NCBI GenBank assembly: GCA_900696465.1
Contig: CAADGE010000048.1
Location: 372,001 to 436,000 of the forward strand
Length of the DNA stretch: 64,000 nt
Reading direction: 5' to 3'
DNA from: an uncultured Planctomycetota bacterium
Lineage (GTDB): Bacteria; Planctomycetota; Phycisphaerae; UBA1845; UTPLA1
Part shown: positions 46,714-55,704 of the stretch, piece by piece
Position numbering within the stretch: the stretch's first letter is position 1
Layout: every line of letters starts with the position of its first letter
Notes under the pieces: generated by a model
What the model saw: the letters and a program-made list of their open reading frames with translations, nothing else
Databases searched by the model: none
What the model was told of the DNA's origin: nothing
Translations under genes and position numbers: made by a program

Positions 46714-48216
46714 ATGAAGCCCAATCAGAAAGTTCTCGACAAGACCATCACCCGTTGCCGCGAGCGCGGCATCGTCATCCCTACGTTCGCACAAATGCGC
46801 GATCCTGCAACGATCCCGCAGAAGATCAGGGATCGCCTCAAAAACGTCGGACTCTGGGATGTCGACCCGGTCAATCTTTTTCGCATCACTTGGAAGAACG
46901 AACCCGTCGAGCGCGGCGGGCTTTACAACGACGGCAACTGGATCGAGCTGCCCGAATCGCTCACCGGCGTACCCGCGCGGATCGTCGGCATCGTCGGCAA
47001 GTGGTTTCCCACCGGCGCCCACAAAGTCGGCGCCGCCTTCGGCTGCATCGTCCCGCGCCTCGTCAGCGGCGAGTTCGATCCCACCAGCCAGAAGGCCGTC
47101 TGGCCCAGCACCGGCAACTACTGCCGCGGTGGGGCCTTCGACTGCGCGCTTTTAGGGTGCCATGCCGTCGGCATTCTTCCCGAGGAAATGAGTCGCGAGC
47201 GGTTTGACTGGCTGCATGAGATCGCCGCCGAGGTCATCGCCACGCCCGGCTGTGAGTCCAATGTCAAGGAAATCTATGATAAATGCTGGGAAATCCGCCG
47301 CACCCGACCCGACTGCGTCATCTTCAATCAGTTCGAGGAGTTCGGCAACGCATGCTGGCACTATCACGTCACCGGCGGAATCATCGAGGAAATATTTCGC
47401 AGGTTATCCGAGCCGGAAGCGCAAGCGCCCGATGGGAAAACGCGCGGCGTACAGGACCCGTCGCTTGCGCTCCGGACTCGGCTCGCCGGCTTCGTCTCTG
47501 CAACCGGCAGTGCGGGGACGATCGCGGCGGGAGATTATCTGCGGACGATAGCACCGCACATCCGCGTCGTCGCCACCGAGGCCCTGCAATGCCCGACTCT
47601 GCTGCAATGCGGCTTCGGCGGACACCGCATCGAAGGCATCGGCGACAAGCACATCCCCTGGATTCACAACGTCCGCAATACTGACGTCGTCGCCGCCATC
47701 GACGACGAAGCGTGCATCCGGCTGATGCGACTCTTCAACGAGCCCGAGGGCCAGGCATTTCTGGTGAAAGAAGGCGTCGCCGAGTCCGTCGTGCGACAGC
47801 TTCCCCTCGTCGGCATCTCCAGCATCTGCAACATCCTCGCGGCCATCAAGACGGCGAAGATGTTCGATATGGACAGTCGCGATGTGATCTTCGTCCCGCT
47901 GACTGACTCGATGGAACTCTACGGCAGCCGCATCGAGGAATACCGCCGATCGCACGGGGCATATAAGGAACTGCACGCCGCCCGCGATTTCGCCCGCTAC
48001 CTGCAAGGCGCCGCCGTCGAGCACCTGCGCGAGCTGACTTACTTCGACCGCAAGGCCCTGCACAATTTCAAGTATTTCACTTGGGTCGAGCAGCAGCAGC
48101 GCAGCGTCGAAGACCTCCGCAGACTGTGGGACCCGGATTTCTGGACCGAGACTTTCGCACAGGCCTACCAATGGGACCGACAGATCGAGGAGTTCAATCG
48201 GCAGGTGGGGTTGTAG
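46714..48216 (+). CDS. fold-type-II PLP-dependent enzyme carrying an in-frame palindromic repeat
   Basis: A 500-residue PLP enzyme of the cysteine-synthase/TrpB-like superfamily. The PLP lysine is probably K104 in FPTGAHKVGAAFG; WPSTGNYCRGGA and VSATGSAGTIAAGDYL provide cofactor contacts. This matches a poorly studied bacterial family usually named only pyridoxal-phosphate-dependent enzyme. Residues 232-256 are a foreign-looking insert encoded by the palindromic element at 47407-47481, placed between FRR and RLAGFVSATG. It begins 3 codons after the thrC stop if ATG 46681 is used; I prefer 46714, as the first 11 residues look untypical. The substrate is unknown. Confidence 0.8.
   Translation: MKPNQKVLDKTITRCRERGIVIPTFAQMRDPATIPQKIRDRLKNVGLWDVDPVNLFRITWKNEPVERGGLYNDGNWIELPESLTGVPARIVGIVGKWFPTGAHKVGAAFGCIVPRLVSGEFDPTSQKAVWPSTGNYCRGGAFDCALLGCHAVGILPEEMSRERFDWLHEIAAEVIATPGCESNVKEIYDKCWEIRRTRPDCVIFNQFEEFGNACWHYHVTGGIIEEIFRRLSEPEAQAPDGKTRGVQDPSLALRTRLAGFVSATGSAGTIAAGDYLRTIAPHIRVVATEALQCPTLLQCGFGGHRIEGIGDKHIPWIHNVRNTDVVAAIDDEACIRLMRLFNEPEGQAFLVKEGVAESVVRQLPLVGISSICNILAAIKTAKMFDMDSRDVIFVPLTDSMELYGSRIEEYRRSHGAYKELHAARDFARYLQGAAVEHLRELTYFDRKALHNFKYFTWVEQQQRSVEDLRRLWDPDFWTETFAQAYQWDRQIEEFNRQVGL
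47407..47481 (+). repeat. palindromic element inserted in frame in the PLP enzyme gene
   Basis: The left arm 47407-47427 and right arm 47462-47481 are near-perfect inverted repeats (one deletion and one insertion) around a 34-base centre. The whole length is open in the gene's frame and encodes SEPEAQAP at one end and DPSLALRTR at the other. The left arm recurs exactly at 37963-37983. Confidence 0.75.
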
Positions 48217-48294
48217 AAAACGGCAAAACCATCACACGGCTCGGCCGCTGCGAGAGCACGGCGGAGTAGAGGCAAAACGGGGCAGTCGGATCAA

Positions 48295-48315
48295 GCAATT
48301 CGGATTGCGAATTGC
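48295..48315 (+). repeat. heptamer repeat tract (intergenic, palindromic)
   Basis: Three 7-base units GCAATTC, GGATTGC, GAATTGC lie between the PLP enzyme gene and the small CxxC gene. The outer units are inverted repeats of each other. Confidence 0.6.
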
Positions 48316-48392
48316 CCTGTCATGCGAACACGCTATGATCTTCCGCCCTGAATTGACTTCGATTTCTGGCTTCGCAATCTGGAGTGAGACCG

Positions 48393-48581
48393 ATGCAAGT
48401 TCGCTTTGACTGCCCCGCCTGCAGGAAGTCCCATGTCCTCGACATGCCGGAGACGACGATACACATGACTTGCGGCCAGACCGGCAAGCATCTGGAGCTG
48501 CGCCTCGGTCTCGGCGGCGATGTCAAGAGCCGGATCGTCAGTGAAAACGGTCAGGCCGAAACGACGTCGGACGAGGAATAG
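48393..48581 (+). CDS. small CxxC-containing protein
   Basis: A 62-residue hypothetical protein. FDCPACRKSHVLDMPE followed by HMTCGQTGKHLEL gives a CxxC and one later Cys, reminiscent of a small zinc ribbon with one ligand lacking or supplied by His. The tail is acidic (SENGQAETTSDEE). GGAG lies about 10 bases before the ATG. It stands alone between the PLP enzyme and a secreted protein. I do not recognise the family. Confidence 0.6.
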   Translation: MQVRFDCPACRKSHVLDMPETTIHMTCGQTGKHLELRLGLGGDVKSRIVSENGQAETTSDEE

Positions 48582-48831
48582 AGCCACATCCATATCTCGC
48601 TGGCTCGATCGAAGAGCGGCTTTTTTCCTTGCAGCATCCGAGTCGAAACGGTCCGGGTCGCCCATCCCCGGTGGACGCTTAGGCAAATAAAATCTCAATT
48701 CTGAGGCAGCGGCCCGGCGGTATTGATTCCGGAGCCCGTATATCGCTAAGATGATCGTCATGCCTCGCACTTCAGGGGGCCCCGACGCTGGCGGGATGTC
48801 CTGCGCATTTCCCAGGAAAGTGGTGCCGTTT

Positions 48832-50994
48832 ATGGCCGCTCGCAATTCCAAGATGTCGCGCGCCTTGAGAGTGAATGTGTCCTCGATGATCGGAGTGATA
48901 TCGCTCGCGATGTTGCTGATTGCCCGGGCTGACGGACAGCCGGTCACCTGCGAGCCGGCAAGTACGCCGACCGGCTGCACGCTCAATTCCTGTTCGGGCC
49001 AGGGCGAAACGTGTTACGCCCGATGTGTGAGGCAGGACCCGTTCGCCGGCACGTCGCAGGCGCTGCAATGCGAATGCTCCCGCTCGGAGTGCCATGCGAC
49101 GATGCCGCACGTGGCAAACAACCCGTGCGTGATACCGGATAACGGCAACGGCACCGTGCACCTCCCCCCTTCCGGCTGCGCGTACCGGCATCAACCGAAC
49201 GATCCGTGGAGGATCATCGACGGCCTCCCGCCGCTGACCACCATCGATATTCAGAACGTTATGACGAACTTCGTCTGCAACCCGGGAATGGGTGCCGTCT
49301 GTTCCTTCGTACAGCCCCCCGGTTGTTACGCGCCCGGCGGTTCGCTCGGTGGCGAGAAGTCCTGCGCGCAGGCGACGATGCAGTTGACACTCAACGGCAC
49401 AGGCGCGCTTAACGGATACTTCCGCAATATCCCTCTGCCTTTGTCGCTTGAAATGCATACCGGACCGCGGGACGTAGGCAATCCACTGCAGCAGTTTCCA
49501 ACGGATTTCTTCCGAGGATTCGGCCAGATTGTGGGTGATCCCGATTTTGATCTGCTGCGGTTCGTCATCGGCACGGACTTCGGCCTGCCGAGCCCGGGCC
49601 ATACGTTTCTTACACAACTTCCCGGTGGCAACTGGGCCGTAGACAGCTTTTTCGACATTACCTATCGAATCGACTTCGTCGGGGCGCCCGGTGGTCTGCT
49701 GGCCGGACGATCCGGTTCGACGACCGGAACGGTGCGTATGTCCACCGGCAGCGGGCCGCTGTGCGAGGACCCATGTCAGAGCGGATTTGTCTGCAATCGC
49801 GTGGTTAACGTCAACCCCAACGGCACGATCGACGTCTGCTGCGAATGCGTCTCACCCTCCTGCGAGCCGACGCCCAATGGACAGGCCTGCGAATCGATCC
49901 AGTGCCCCGGGTTCGGCGAGGACACCTGCGTGGCGGCCTGTATCCGGCACAATCCTGCTACGGGTCAGGCACAGATCATCGAGTGTGAGTGCCGCGATCC
50001 GTCGACGTGCCATGCAGAGCTGTCGCCGGCGCCCTCCAATCCGTGCGTGGTGCCGGATGGCGGACAGGGAACCGTTCATCTGCCGCCCACGGGCTGTTCG
50101 TACCGTCATGCGCCCGGCACGCCGTGGCAGATCATCGACGGCCTGCCGCCGCTCACGACGATCAACGTTCACAACGTACACACAAATTTCGTCTGCGATC
50201 CGAGCAACAACTTTCTGTGTTCCTTCGTACAGCCGCCGAACTGCTATCAACCAGGCGGATCCCTCGGAGGGGAGAAATCCTGCTCGCTGTCCAGCTTCCA
50301 GATGGTCCTTGTCGGCACGGGCGCGCTCAACGGTTACTTCCGGAATATCGTCTGCCCGATCTCTCTGGAGATTCACACCGGTCCGCGCAGCGTCGGCGAT
50401 CCGGTACATGATTTCCAGGCGGACATGTTCCGCCTCTTCGGTCAGATTACCGGAGATCCGGATTTCGACCTCTTGCGATTCGTCGGCGGTACGGACTTCG
50501 GCCTGCCGAGCCCGGGACATACCACATTGACCCAGCTACCCGGCGGTAATTGGGCGGTGGACAGCTTCTTCGACATCACCTATCGCATCGACTTCGTCGG
50601 TGCTCCGGGCGGACCGCTCGCCGGAAGATCCGGCTCTACGACCGGCACGGTACGCATGTCCACCGGCAGCGCACCGTCCTGCGAGGGCCTCTGCCCGCAG
50701 GATTCGATCTGCCGGACACGGCGAACCGTCCACCCGGACGGGACGATCGACACCTGTTGCGATTGCATCCTGTTCTGCTCGTGTTATGGCGACATGAACG
50801 GTGATGCGAAGCTCAACGGGTTGGACATCGCCGCGTTCGTCGATTGCTTCGTCGGCTACTACTGGAGCCCGATACCGGTCGCCTGTGCGTGCGCGGATGT
50901 GGACGAAAGTGGCAGCTTCTCGCCGGATGACCTGACGCTCTTCGTCAGCCGGCTGCTGGCATCCCCGAAGATTCAGTGCGTACAGCCGCAATAG
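48832..50994 (+). CDS. secreted protein with two tandem copies of a Cys-rich domain and dockerin-like tail
   Basis: A 720-residue exported protein of unknown function. A signal peptide (SSMIGVISLAMLLIARADG) is followed by two copies of a roughly 300-residue unit. Each starts CEP-x-P, holds GTVHLPP-x-GC-x-YRH, IIDGLPPLTTI, TNFVC, SFVQPP-x-CY, GGSLGGEKSC, TGALNGYFRNI, DPDFDLLRFV and WAVDSFFDITYRIDFVGAPG, and ends GTVRMSTGS. Cysteines are conserved between copies, suggesting disulfides. The tail, CYGDMNGDAKLNGLDIAAF then DVDESGSFSPDDL, looks like a dockerin pair. The start at 48832 is preceded by AGGAAAG. The first copy covers about 48949-49770 and the second 49861-50690. Confidence 0.7.
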   Translation: MAARNSKMSRALRVNVSSMIGVISLAMLLIARADGQPVTCEPASTPTGCTLNSCSGQGETCYARCVRQDPFAGTSQALQCECSRSECHATMPHVANNPCVIPDNGNGTVHLPPSGCAYRHQPNDPWRIIDGLPPLTTIDIQNVMTNFVCNPGMGAVCSFVQPPGCYAPGGSLGGEKSCAQATMQLTLNGTGALNGYFRNIPLPLSLEMHTGPRDVGNPLQQFPTDFFRGFGQIVGDPDFDLLRFVIGTDFGLPSPGHTFLTQLPGGNWAVDSFFDITYRIDFVGAPGGLLAGRSGSTTGTVRMSTGSGPLCEDPCQSGFVCNRVVNVNPNGTIDVCCECVSPSCEPTPNGQACESIQCPGFGEDTCVAACIRHNPATGQAQIIECECRDPSTCHAELSPAPSNPCVVPDGGQGTVHLPPTGCSYRHAPGTPWQIIDGLPPLTTINVHNVHTNFVCDPSNNFLCSFVQPPNCYQPGGSLGGEKSCSLSSFQMVLVGTGALNGYFRNIVCPISLEIHTGPRSVGDPVHDFQADMFRLFGQITGDPDFDLLRFVGGTDFGLPSPGHTTLTQLPGGNWAVDSFFDITYRIDFVGAPGGPLAGRSGSTTGTVRMSTGSAPSCEGLCPQDSICRTRRTVHPDGTIDTCCDCILFCSCYGDMNGDAKLNGLDIAAFVDCFVGYYWSPIPVACACADVDESGSFSPDDLTLFVSRLLASPKIQCVQPQ

Positions 50995-51043
50995 GCACAT
51001 GCGGTGCGGCGGTGACGCCGATACGCATCGCACGCAGTCGATC

Positions 51044-51592
51044 TCAGCCGGCAAGTTTCATGATCATGCTGCTGACGCGGCCGATTCCCCGCGGGCCGAC
51101 CTTCACCAGCAGGTCCACCATCGCTCCGACGGCTTTCAGGAATTTCTCCATGTCATCGAGGCGCTGCATGTAAGCGCGGGCAGAGGGGTTGCGCGCTGAC
51201 TTCGGGCCTGCATCCTGCGCGGCCATTTCCCTGCAGCGGGCGAGTGTTTCCAGGATGGGCTCGACCTCGCGGCGGCGGCGCTGACGGACAATGGTCTCGA
51301 AAAGCTGCCACACGTCCGTCAGCGCGGTGAAGTATTCCTTGCGGTCGCCGCGAATGTGAACGCGCTGGATGAGTCCCCAATCGACGAGCGAGCGGAGATT
51401 CATCGAGGCATTACCGCGGGAGACCTGAAGCCGGGCCATGACGTCGTCGGTGCAGACCGGTTCGGTAGAAACAAACAGGAGGGCGTGAATCTCCGCCATG
51501 GTGCGATTGATGCCCCAGTAATTGGCCATTTCCCCCCAGCGGCGAATGAACAGGGCACGGGACTCATCAAGAGCGGCGGTTGCAGCGGACAT
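51044..51592 (-). CDS. GbsR/MarR-family transcriptional regulator
   Basis: A 182-residue winged-helix regulator. ALFIRRWGEMANYWGINRTMAEIHALLFVSTEP and TDDVMARLQVSRGNASMNLRSLVDWGLI form the DNA-binding domain characteristic of GbsR-like proteins, which respond to osmolytes in Bacillus. A C-terminal helical region follows. ATG 51592 has GGAGG 8 bases upstream. A perfect inverted repeat sits just upstream of the gene (51627-51648) and is a likely autoregulatory operator. It lies downstream of cstA on the same strand, separated by 145 bases. The ligand is not known. Confidence 0.85.
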   Translation of the reverse strand: MSAATAALDESRALFIRRWGEMANYWGINRTMAEIHALLFVSTEPVCTDDVMARLQVSRGNASMNLRSLVDWGLIQRVHIRGDRKEYFTALTDVWQLFETIVRQRRRREVEPILETLARCREMAAQDAGPKSARNPSARAYMQRLDDMEKFLKAVGAMVDLLVKVGPRGIGRVSSMIMKLAG

Positions 51593-51626
51593 GCCGAAAA
51601 CCTCCTGCACGGGCGAAAATCGTGAA

Positions 51627-51648
51627 AGTTTCAGTATGCTCTGAAACT
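51627..51648 (-). promoter_or_regulatory. probable operator of the GbsR-type regulator
   Basis: AGTTTCAG (51627-51634) and CTGAAACT (51641-51648) form a perfect 8-bp inverted repeat with a 6-base centre. A partial extra copy TGAAAGTT lies at 51659-51666. The site overlaps the AT-rich stretch where the regulator's promoter should be, 35 bases before its ATG. Confidence 0.6.
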
Positions 51649-51737
51649 AATGTACCACATGAAAGTTAAGGAGGCAAGGAGATTCGCCGCGATCATATCC
51701 GAGTTCGGTCGGCCGGGATGCAGATCGTGACATCCAT

Positions 51738-53570
51738 TCAGCGATCGGGCGAAGCCGACGGCTCCACGATGACGGGGAAACCGCGGGGAATCGGCGGCAG
51801 TGGCGGTTCGAGCACGCCCCGGATGCGCGGCCAGAGCCGCAGGGCCTCGGCGATCATCCAGCATTCGAGTGCCATGAAGATGACGCCTGCGACAATCAGG
51901 TGATACTGCCCCCTCGCCCACCAGCCGTCGGCAGGATTGAGTAGTTGATGCAGCATGGCCCAGGCGGGGATGACCAGCATGGCGACCATCGGGAGCGCGA
52001 TGAACCACTTGGGCATCTTTCTTCGTGCGAGATAGAAGGCAACGACCATCAATGCCAGACCGGCGAGAAGCTGATTGACCGCCCCGAAGATCGGCCAGAG
52101 CGTCAGGCCGCCCTTGCCCATGCCGGTGGCCCAGGATTCGCCCGGTGGAGGGATGGCGGCCACCACAGCGGCGGAGAGTACGGCGAAGGCGGTGGCCCCA
52201 TGGCGAGTGGTGAGTGGAGCGATGCTGAATGTGTCGGCGAGTTCCTGAATGACATATCGCTGAAGCCGCGTGGCGGTGTCCAGCGTCGTAGCTGCGAACG
52301 ATGCAACCAGCACGGCCATCAACCCGATGGCGACGGGCCGCGGAATGCCGACGGAGGTGACGAAGTTCGCGGCGCCTTCGACGAAGGAGCCGACGGTGCG
52401 TGCCAAGCCGCCCGCGGCGGCCCAGGAGTCGTAGCGATTCATCCACGCCGCAGTGCCAATGTGGCCCGCAGCATTCTCCAACATTCCCAGTCCCGCGCAA
52501 CAGGCCAGGATGACGAGCACGGCTAAAAAACCCTCGGTAAGCATCGAACCGTAGGCGACGAAGTGGGCGTCGGTCTCCCTGGCGATCTGCTTGCTGCTCG
52601 TGCCGCTCGATACCAGGCAGTGAAAGCCGCTGATCGCCCCACATGCGATGGTGACGAAGAGAAACGGCATGATCGGCGGTGCGCCGGGGACTTCGGCCCG
52701 CACCGCCGGGGCCACGACGGGTACACCGCCGTCGGTCGTGAACGTGGCCACGCCGATGCCGACGAGCAGCAGCACGATGCCGAGAATGAGCAGATAGCTG
52801 TTCACGAAGTCCCGCGGCTGCAGCAGGACCCAGACCGGCAGAACGCTGGCGCAGTAGCAATACGCAAAGAGGACGACGGACCAGAGGATGACCGGGCTGA
52901 GCGTGTAGCCGCCAATCTGCATCGGCTTGACGGTGAAGGCGAAGAAATCGACTTCGCTGGCGAGGATGATCGATCCGACGATGATCGCGAGTGACACCAG
53001 CGCCGGCAGCGTCGGGCGATAGCCGCCGCGATAGACGAGAAGGCCGATTCCGACGGCGATGGGCATGGCGATCCACACCGCCAGCACGCTCGCCGGATAC
53101 ATGTCGAAGATGTTGGCGATGACCAGGCCGAAAATGGCCAGCACAATCATCAACGCGAGAAAGAGAATCAGGAGGAAGATCACCTTAACGCGCGGGTTGA
53201 TGAGACGACCGGCGACTTCGCCGATGGTCTGGCCGCGATTTCGCATGGAGACGACGAGGGCGGACAGATCGTGAACCGCGCCCATGAAAATCGAGCCGAG
53301 AAGCACCCAGAGCAGCGCGGGCAACCAGCCCCAGATGACGGCCAGCGCCGGCCCGACGATGGGACCGGTACCGGCGATGGAAGTGAAGTGGTGTCCGAAA
53401 AGGATCTGCTTGCGCGTGGGAACGAAGTCGCGGCCGTCGTTGATCTCGCGGCTGGGGGTCAGTGCGTTTGGATCAAGCTTGAAGAACCGGCGGGCCAGCC
53501 AGCGGCCGTAAGTGTGGTAGGCGATGAGGTAGAGAGCGAAACTGCCGAAGGCAATGGCAAAGGTCAACAT
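51738..53570 (-). CDS. cstA: carbon starvation protein A (CstA-family transporter)
   Basis: A 610-residue membrane protein with about sixteen membrane segments. It belongs to the CstA family of peptide or pyruvate transporters induced under carbon limitation. FVPTRKQILFGHHFTSIAGTGPIVGPALAV near the N-terminus is the family hallmark, and LYLIAYHTYGRWLA, HDLSALVVSMRNRGQTIGE and GFHCLVSSGTSSKQI are also conserved. The GbsR-like regulator gene lies downstream on the same strand, so a regulatory link is possible but unproven. A GGAG lies 12 bases before the ATG. Confidence 0.95.
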   Translation of the reverse strand: MLTFAIAFGSFALYLIAYHTYGRWLARRFFKLDPNALTPSREINDGRDFVPTRKQILFGHHFTSIAGTGPIVGPALAVIWGWLPALLWVLLGSIFMGAVHDLSALVVSMRNRGQTIGEVAGRLINPRVKVIFLLILFLALMIVLAIFGLVIANIFDMYPASVLAVWIAMPIAVGIGLLVYRGGYRPTLPALVSLAIIVGSIILASEVDFFAFTVKPMQIGGYTLSPVILWSVVLFAYCYCASVLPVWVLLQPRDFVNSYLLILGIVLLLVGIGVATFTTDGGVPVVAPAVRAEVPGAPPIMPFLFVTIACGAISGFHCLVSSGTSSKQIARETDAHFVAYGSMLTEGFLAVLVILACCAGLGMLENAAGHIGTAAWMNRYDSWAAAGGLARTVGSFVEGAANFVTSVGIPRPVAIGLMAVLVASFAATTLDTATRLQRYVIQELADTFSIAPLTTRHGATAFAVLSAAVVAAIPPPGESWATGMGKGGLTLWPIFGAVNQLLAGLALMVVAFYLARRKMPKWFIALPMVAMLVIPAWAMLHQLLNPADGWWARGQYHLIVAGVIFMALECWMIAEALRLWPRIRGVLEPPLPPIPRGFPVIVEPSASPDR

Positions 53571-53672
53571 GGACGGCGTTACTCCCGATGGACGCCAATT
53601 GAGGACATCAGAGTATATCGGGGGATCGCCTTCTGCAGGAAGCGAGGTCTTTGTTGATGACGAAGCCGGTTC

Positions 53673-55616
53673 CTACACGCGCTTGAACTGACGTTCGAGG
53701 TCGCGGGTGGTCAGTTGCAGCGTCGTCGGCCGACCGTGAGGGCAGTTGCTGGAGCGATCGACGAGATGACGCTGGGCGAGCAGAACAAGCATTTCTTCCT
53801 GCGTAAGCACATCGCCGGCCTTAACCGCCGCCTTGCAGGCCATCATGTCCAGCGCGCTGTGGATGAGCGTTTCGCGCGACGGGGCCTCGCCGATGTCGGA
53901 GATACGATCGAGCAGATCGCGGAGAAATCCAGCCGCGTCGAACTCACCGAGCAACGTGGGCACGCTTTGAACGGCCAGACAGCGCGGACCGAACGGCGCG
54001 ACCTCCATGCCGAGCGCGGCAAGCAGTTCGCTATGGTCCTGCGCGATCTGGACTTGCGTCGGCGTGGCCTCGAAGGTCTGCGGGATGAGCAGGCGCTGCG
54101 ATTCGAGCGGACCGGCGAGGATCTGTTCGCGGAACCGCTCGTAGAGGATGCGCTCGTGCAATGCGTGCTGATCGATGATGACCATGCCTTCGTCGGTCTG
54201 GGCAACGAGGTAGGTATTGTGGACCTGAATGACGGAAGCGGACGAATGCGGAACGGGGAACGCGGAATCCGGAATCTCGATGGGTGGTGACGATTGCGGA
54301 TTGGGGATTTCGGATTGCGGATCTGTGCTCGCGAATCGTTCGCCTTCCGTCGTTTCGACGTTTCCCTCGGCCCCTTGGCCACTTGGCCCCTCGGCTCCTG
54401 CTCCCACCACGAACGTACTGCGAATCGACGGTCGTACGCTCTGCGTCGGAAACGGCGGCGGGGCGAAGCGCAGCCGCGCCTGTGTGGGGTCGATCGACCG
54501 CAGATAATCTGCCAATGCCTGTCGGGCACGGGCCTGATGAAGCGTCTCACCTTCGGCGCCTGTATCGCTGTTCGTTGCGCGGGTAGCGTCGAGCGTCGAA
54601 TGATGAAAGCCGAGGCGCGGCATGAGGTCGTGCGACAGGAGCGTCTCTCGCAGGACGGCAAGAACCTGCGACTGAATCAGCCCTGCATCGCGCCAACGGA
54701 CTTCGATCTTTGTCGGATGCACATTTACGTCGTAGGCCGTCGGCTCGGTGGTCAGGAAGATGAAGACGACGGGGTAACGGTCATGCTCGATGAGGCCGCG
54801 GAAGGCCTCGCGGATGGCGAAGCCAATCCGGCGATCGGTGATGTAGCGACCGTTAACGAAAAGGTATTGCCACTTCGACGACGCGCGGCACTGTGCCGGC
54901 GGGGCCAGCAGGGCCTCGATACGAAGCCCGCGTTCCTGCCTGTCAACGGCCATAAGGCACTCGGCCAGTTCGGTGCCGTAGAAATCGGCGATGCGGCTGC
55001 GGCGATCCTCGACGGCGGGCAGACTCCGCGCTGAGCGGCCGTTGTGCGAAAGAGAGAAAGCGACGTGCGGATGGGCCAGTGCCAGCCGTGCGAGCTGCTC
55101 GGTCGCGTGGGAGAACTCCGTCGGCCCCTGCCGGAGGAATTTGCGTCTCGCGGGCACATTAAAGAACAGGTTGCGCACTTCGATCGTCGTGCCGATCGGC
55201 GCGGCGCACGTCCGCGGTCCTTCCACAGACGTATCGGAACAGAGCAGCTCATGGCCTTCGAGCTGGTCGGCTGTACGGCTGACGATTCTCAAGTGACTGA
55301 CCGAAGCGATGGAGGCCAGCGCCTCGCCACGAAAACCGAGAGTCTGGATTGCGAACAGATCTTCTGAGGAGGCGATCTTACTGGTTGCGTGCGGCGCGAC
55401 GGCGAGAGACAGATCTTCAGGAACGATACCGCAACCATTGTCAGCAACGCGAATCAGCCCAACTCCGCCTTCTTCAAGGGCGATGTCGACGCGTGTTGCG
55501 CCAGCGTCGAGGGCGTTTTCGATCAGCTCCTTGACGACAGAGGCAGGGCGCTCGATGACCTCACCGGCGGCGATCTTGTTGACCAGGGATGGATCAAGCT
55601 GTCTGATGTGCGGCAT
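53673..55616 (-). CDS. mutL: DNA mismatch repair protein MutL (endonuclease type)
   Basis: A 647-residue MutL. The GHKL ATPase domain has VVKELIENALDAGATRVDI, DNGCGI, ATSKI and TLGFRGEAL. The C-terminal dimerisation domain carries the metal-binding endonuclease motif DQHALHERILYE (482-493), plus ACKAAVKAGD and CPHGRPT, so this MutL should nick DNA itself, as in bacteria without MutH. Residues about 433-458 of the linker are encoded by two heptamer tracts, giving a Pro/Ser-rich stretch. The start at 55616 (MPHIRQLDPSLVNKIAAGEV) is standard. mutS is not in the window. Confidence 0.96.
   Translation of the reverse strand: MPHIRQLDPSLVNKIAAGEVIERPASVVKELIENALDAGATRVDIALEEGGVGLIRVADNGCGIVPEDLSLAVAPHATSKIASSEDLFAIQTLGFRGEALASIASVSHLRIVSRTADQLEGHELLCSDTSVEGPRTCAAPIGTTIEVRNLFFNVPARRKFLRQGPTEFSHATEQLARLALAHPHVAFSLSHNGRSARSLPAVEDRRSRIADFYGTELAECLMAVDRQERGLRIEALLAPPAQCRASSKWQYLFVNGRYITDRRIGFAIREAFRGLIEHDRYPVVFIFLTTEPTAYDVNVHPTKIEVRWRDAGLIQSQVLAVLRETLLSHDLMPRLGFHHSTLDATRATNSDTGAEGETLHQARARQALADYLRSIDPTQARLRFAPPPFPTQSVRPSIRSTFVVGAGAEGPSGQGAEGNVETTEGERFASTDPQSEIPNPQSSPPIEIPDSAFPVPHSSASVIQVHNTYLVAQTDEGMVIIDQHALHERILYERFREQILAGPLESQRLLIPQTFEATPTQVQIAQDHSELLAALGMEVAPFGPRCLAVQSVPTLLGEFDAAGFLRDLLDRISDIGEAPSRETLIHSALDMMACKAAVKAGDVLTQEEMLVLLAQRHLVDRSSNCPHGRPTTLQLTTRDLERQFKRV
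54244..54319 (+). repeat. two heptamer repeat tracts inside the mutL linker
   Basis: 54244-54278 holds five 7-base units of the form GAANNNN (GAATGCG, GAACGGG, GAACGCG, GAATCCG, GAATCTC). 54292-54319 holds four units GATTGCG, GATTGGG, GATTTCG, GATTGCG. Both are translated on the minus strand as part of MutL. Confidence 0.75.
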
Positions 55617-55704
55617 GACGTCCGTGCTGATTGCTGGGATTGCTGATCGACAGGGCTGAGTATAGGTGACGTTTGCCGGAAGCGTCAATGAAGTGGAGAG
55701 GGCA

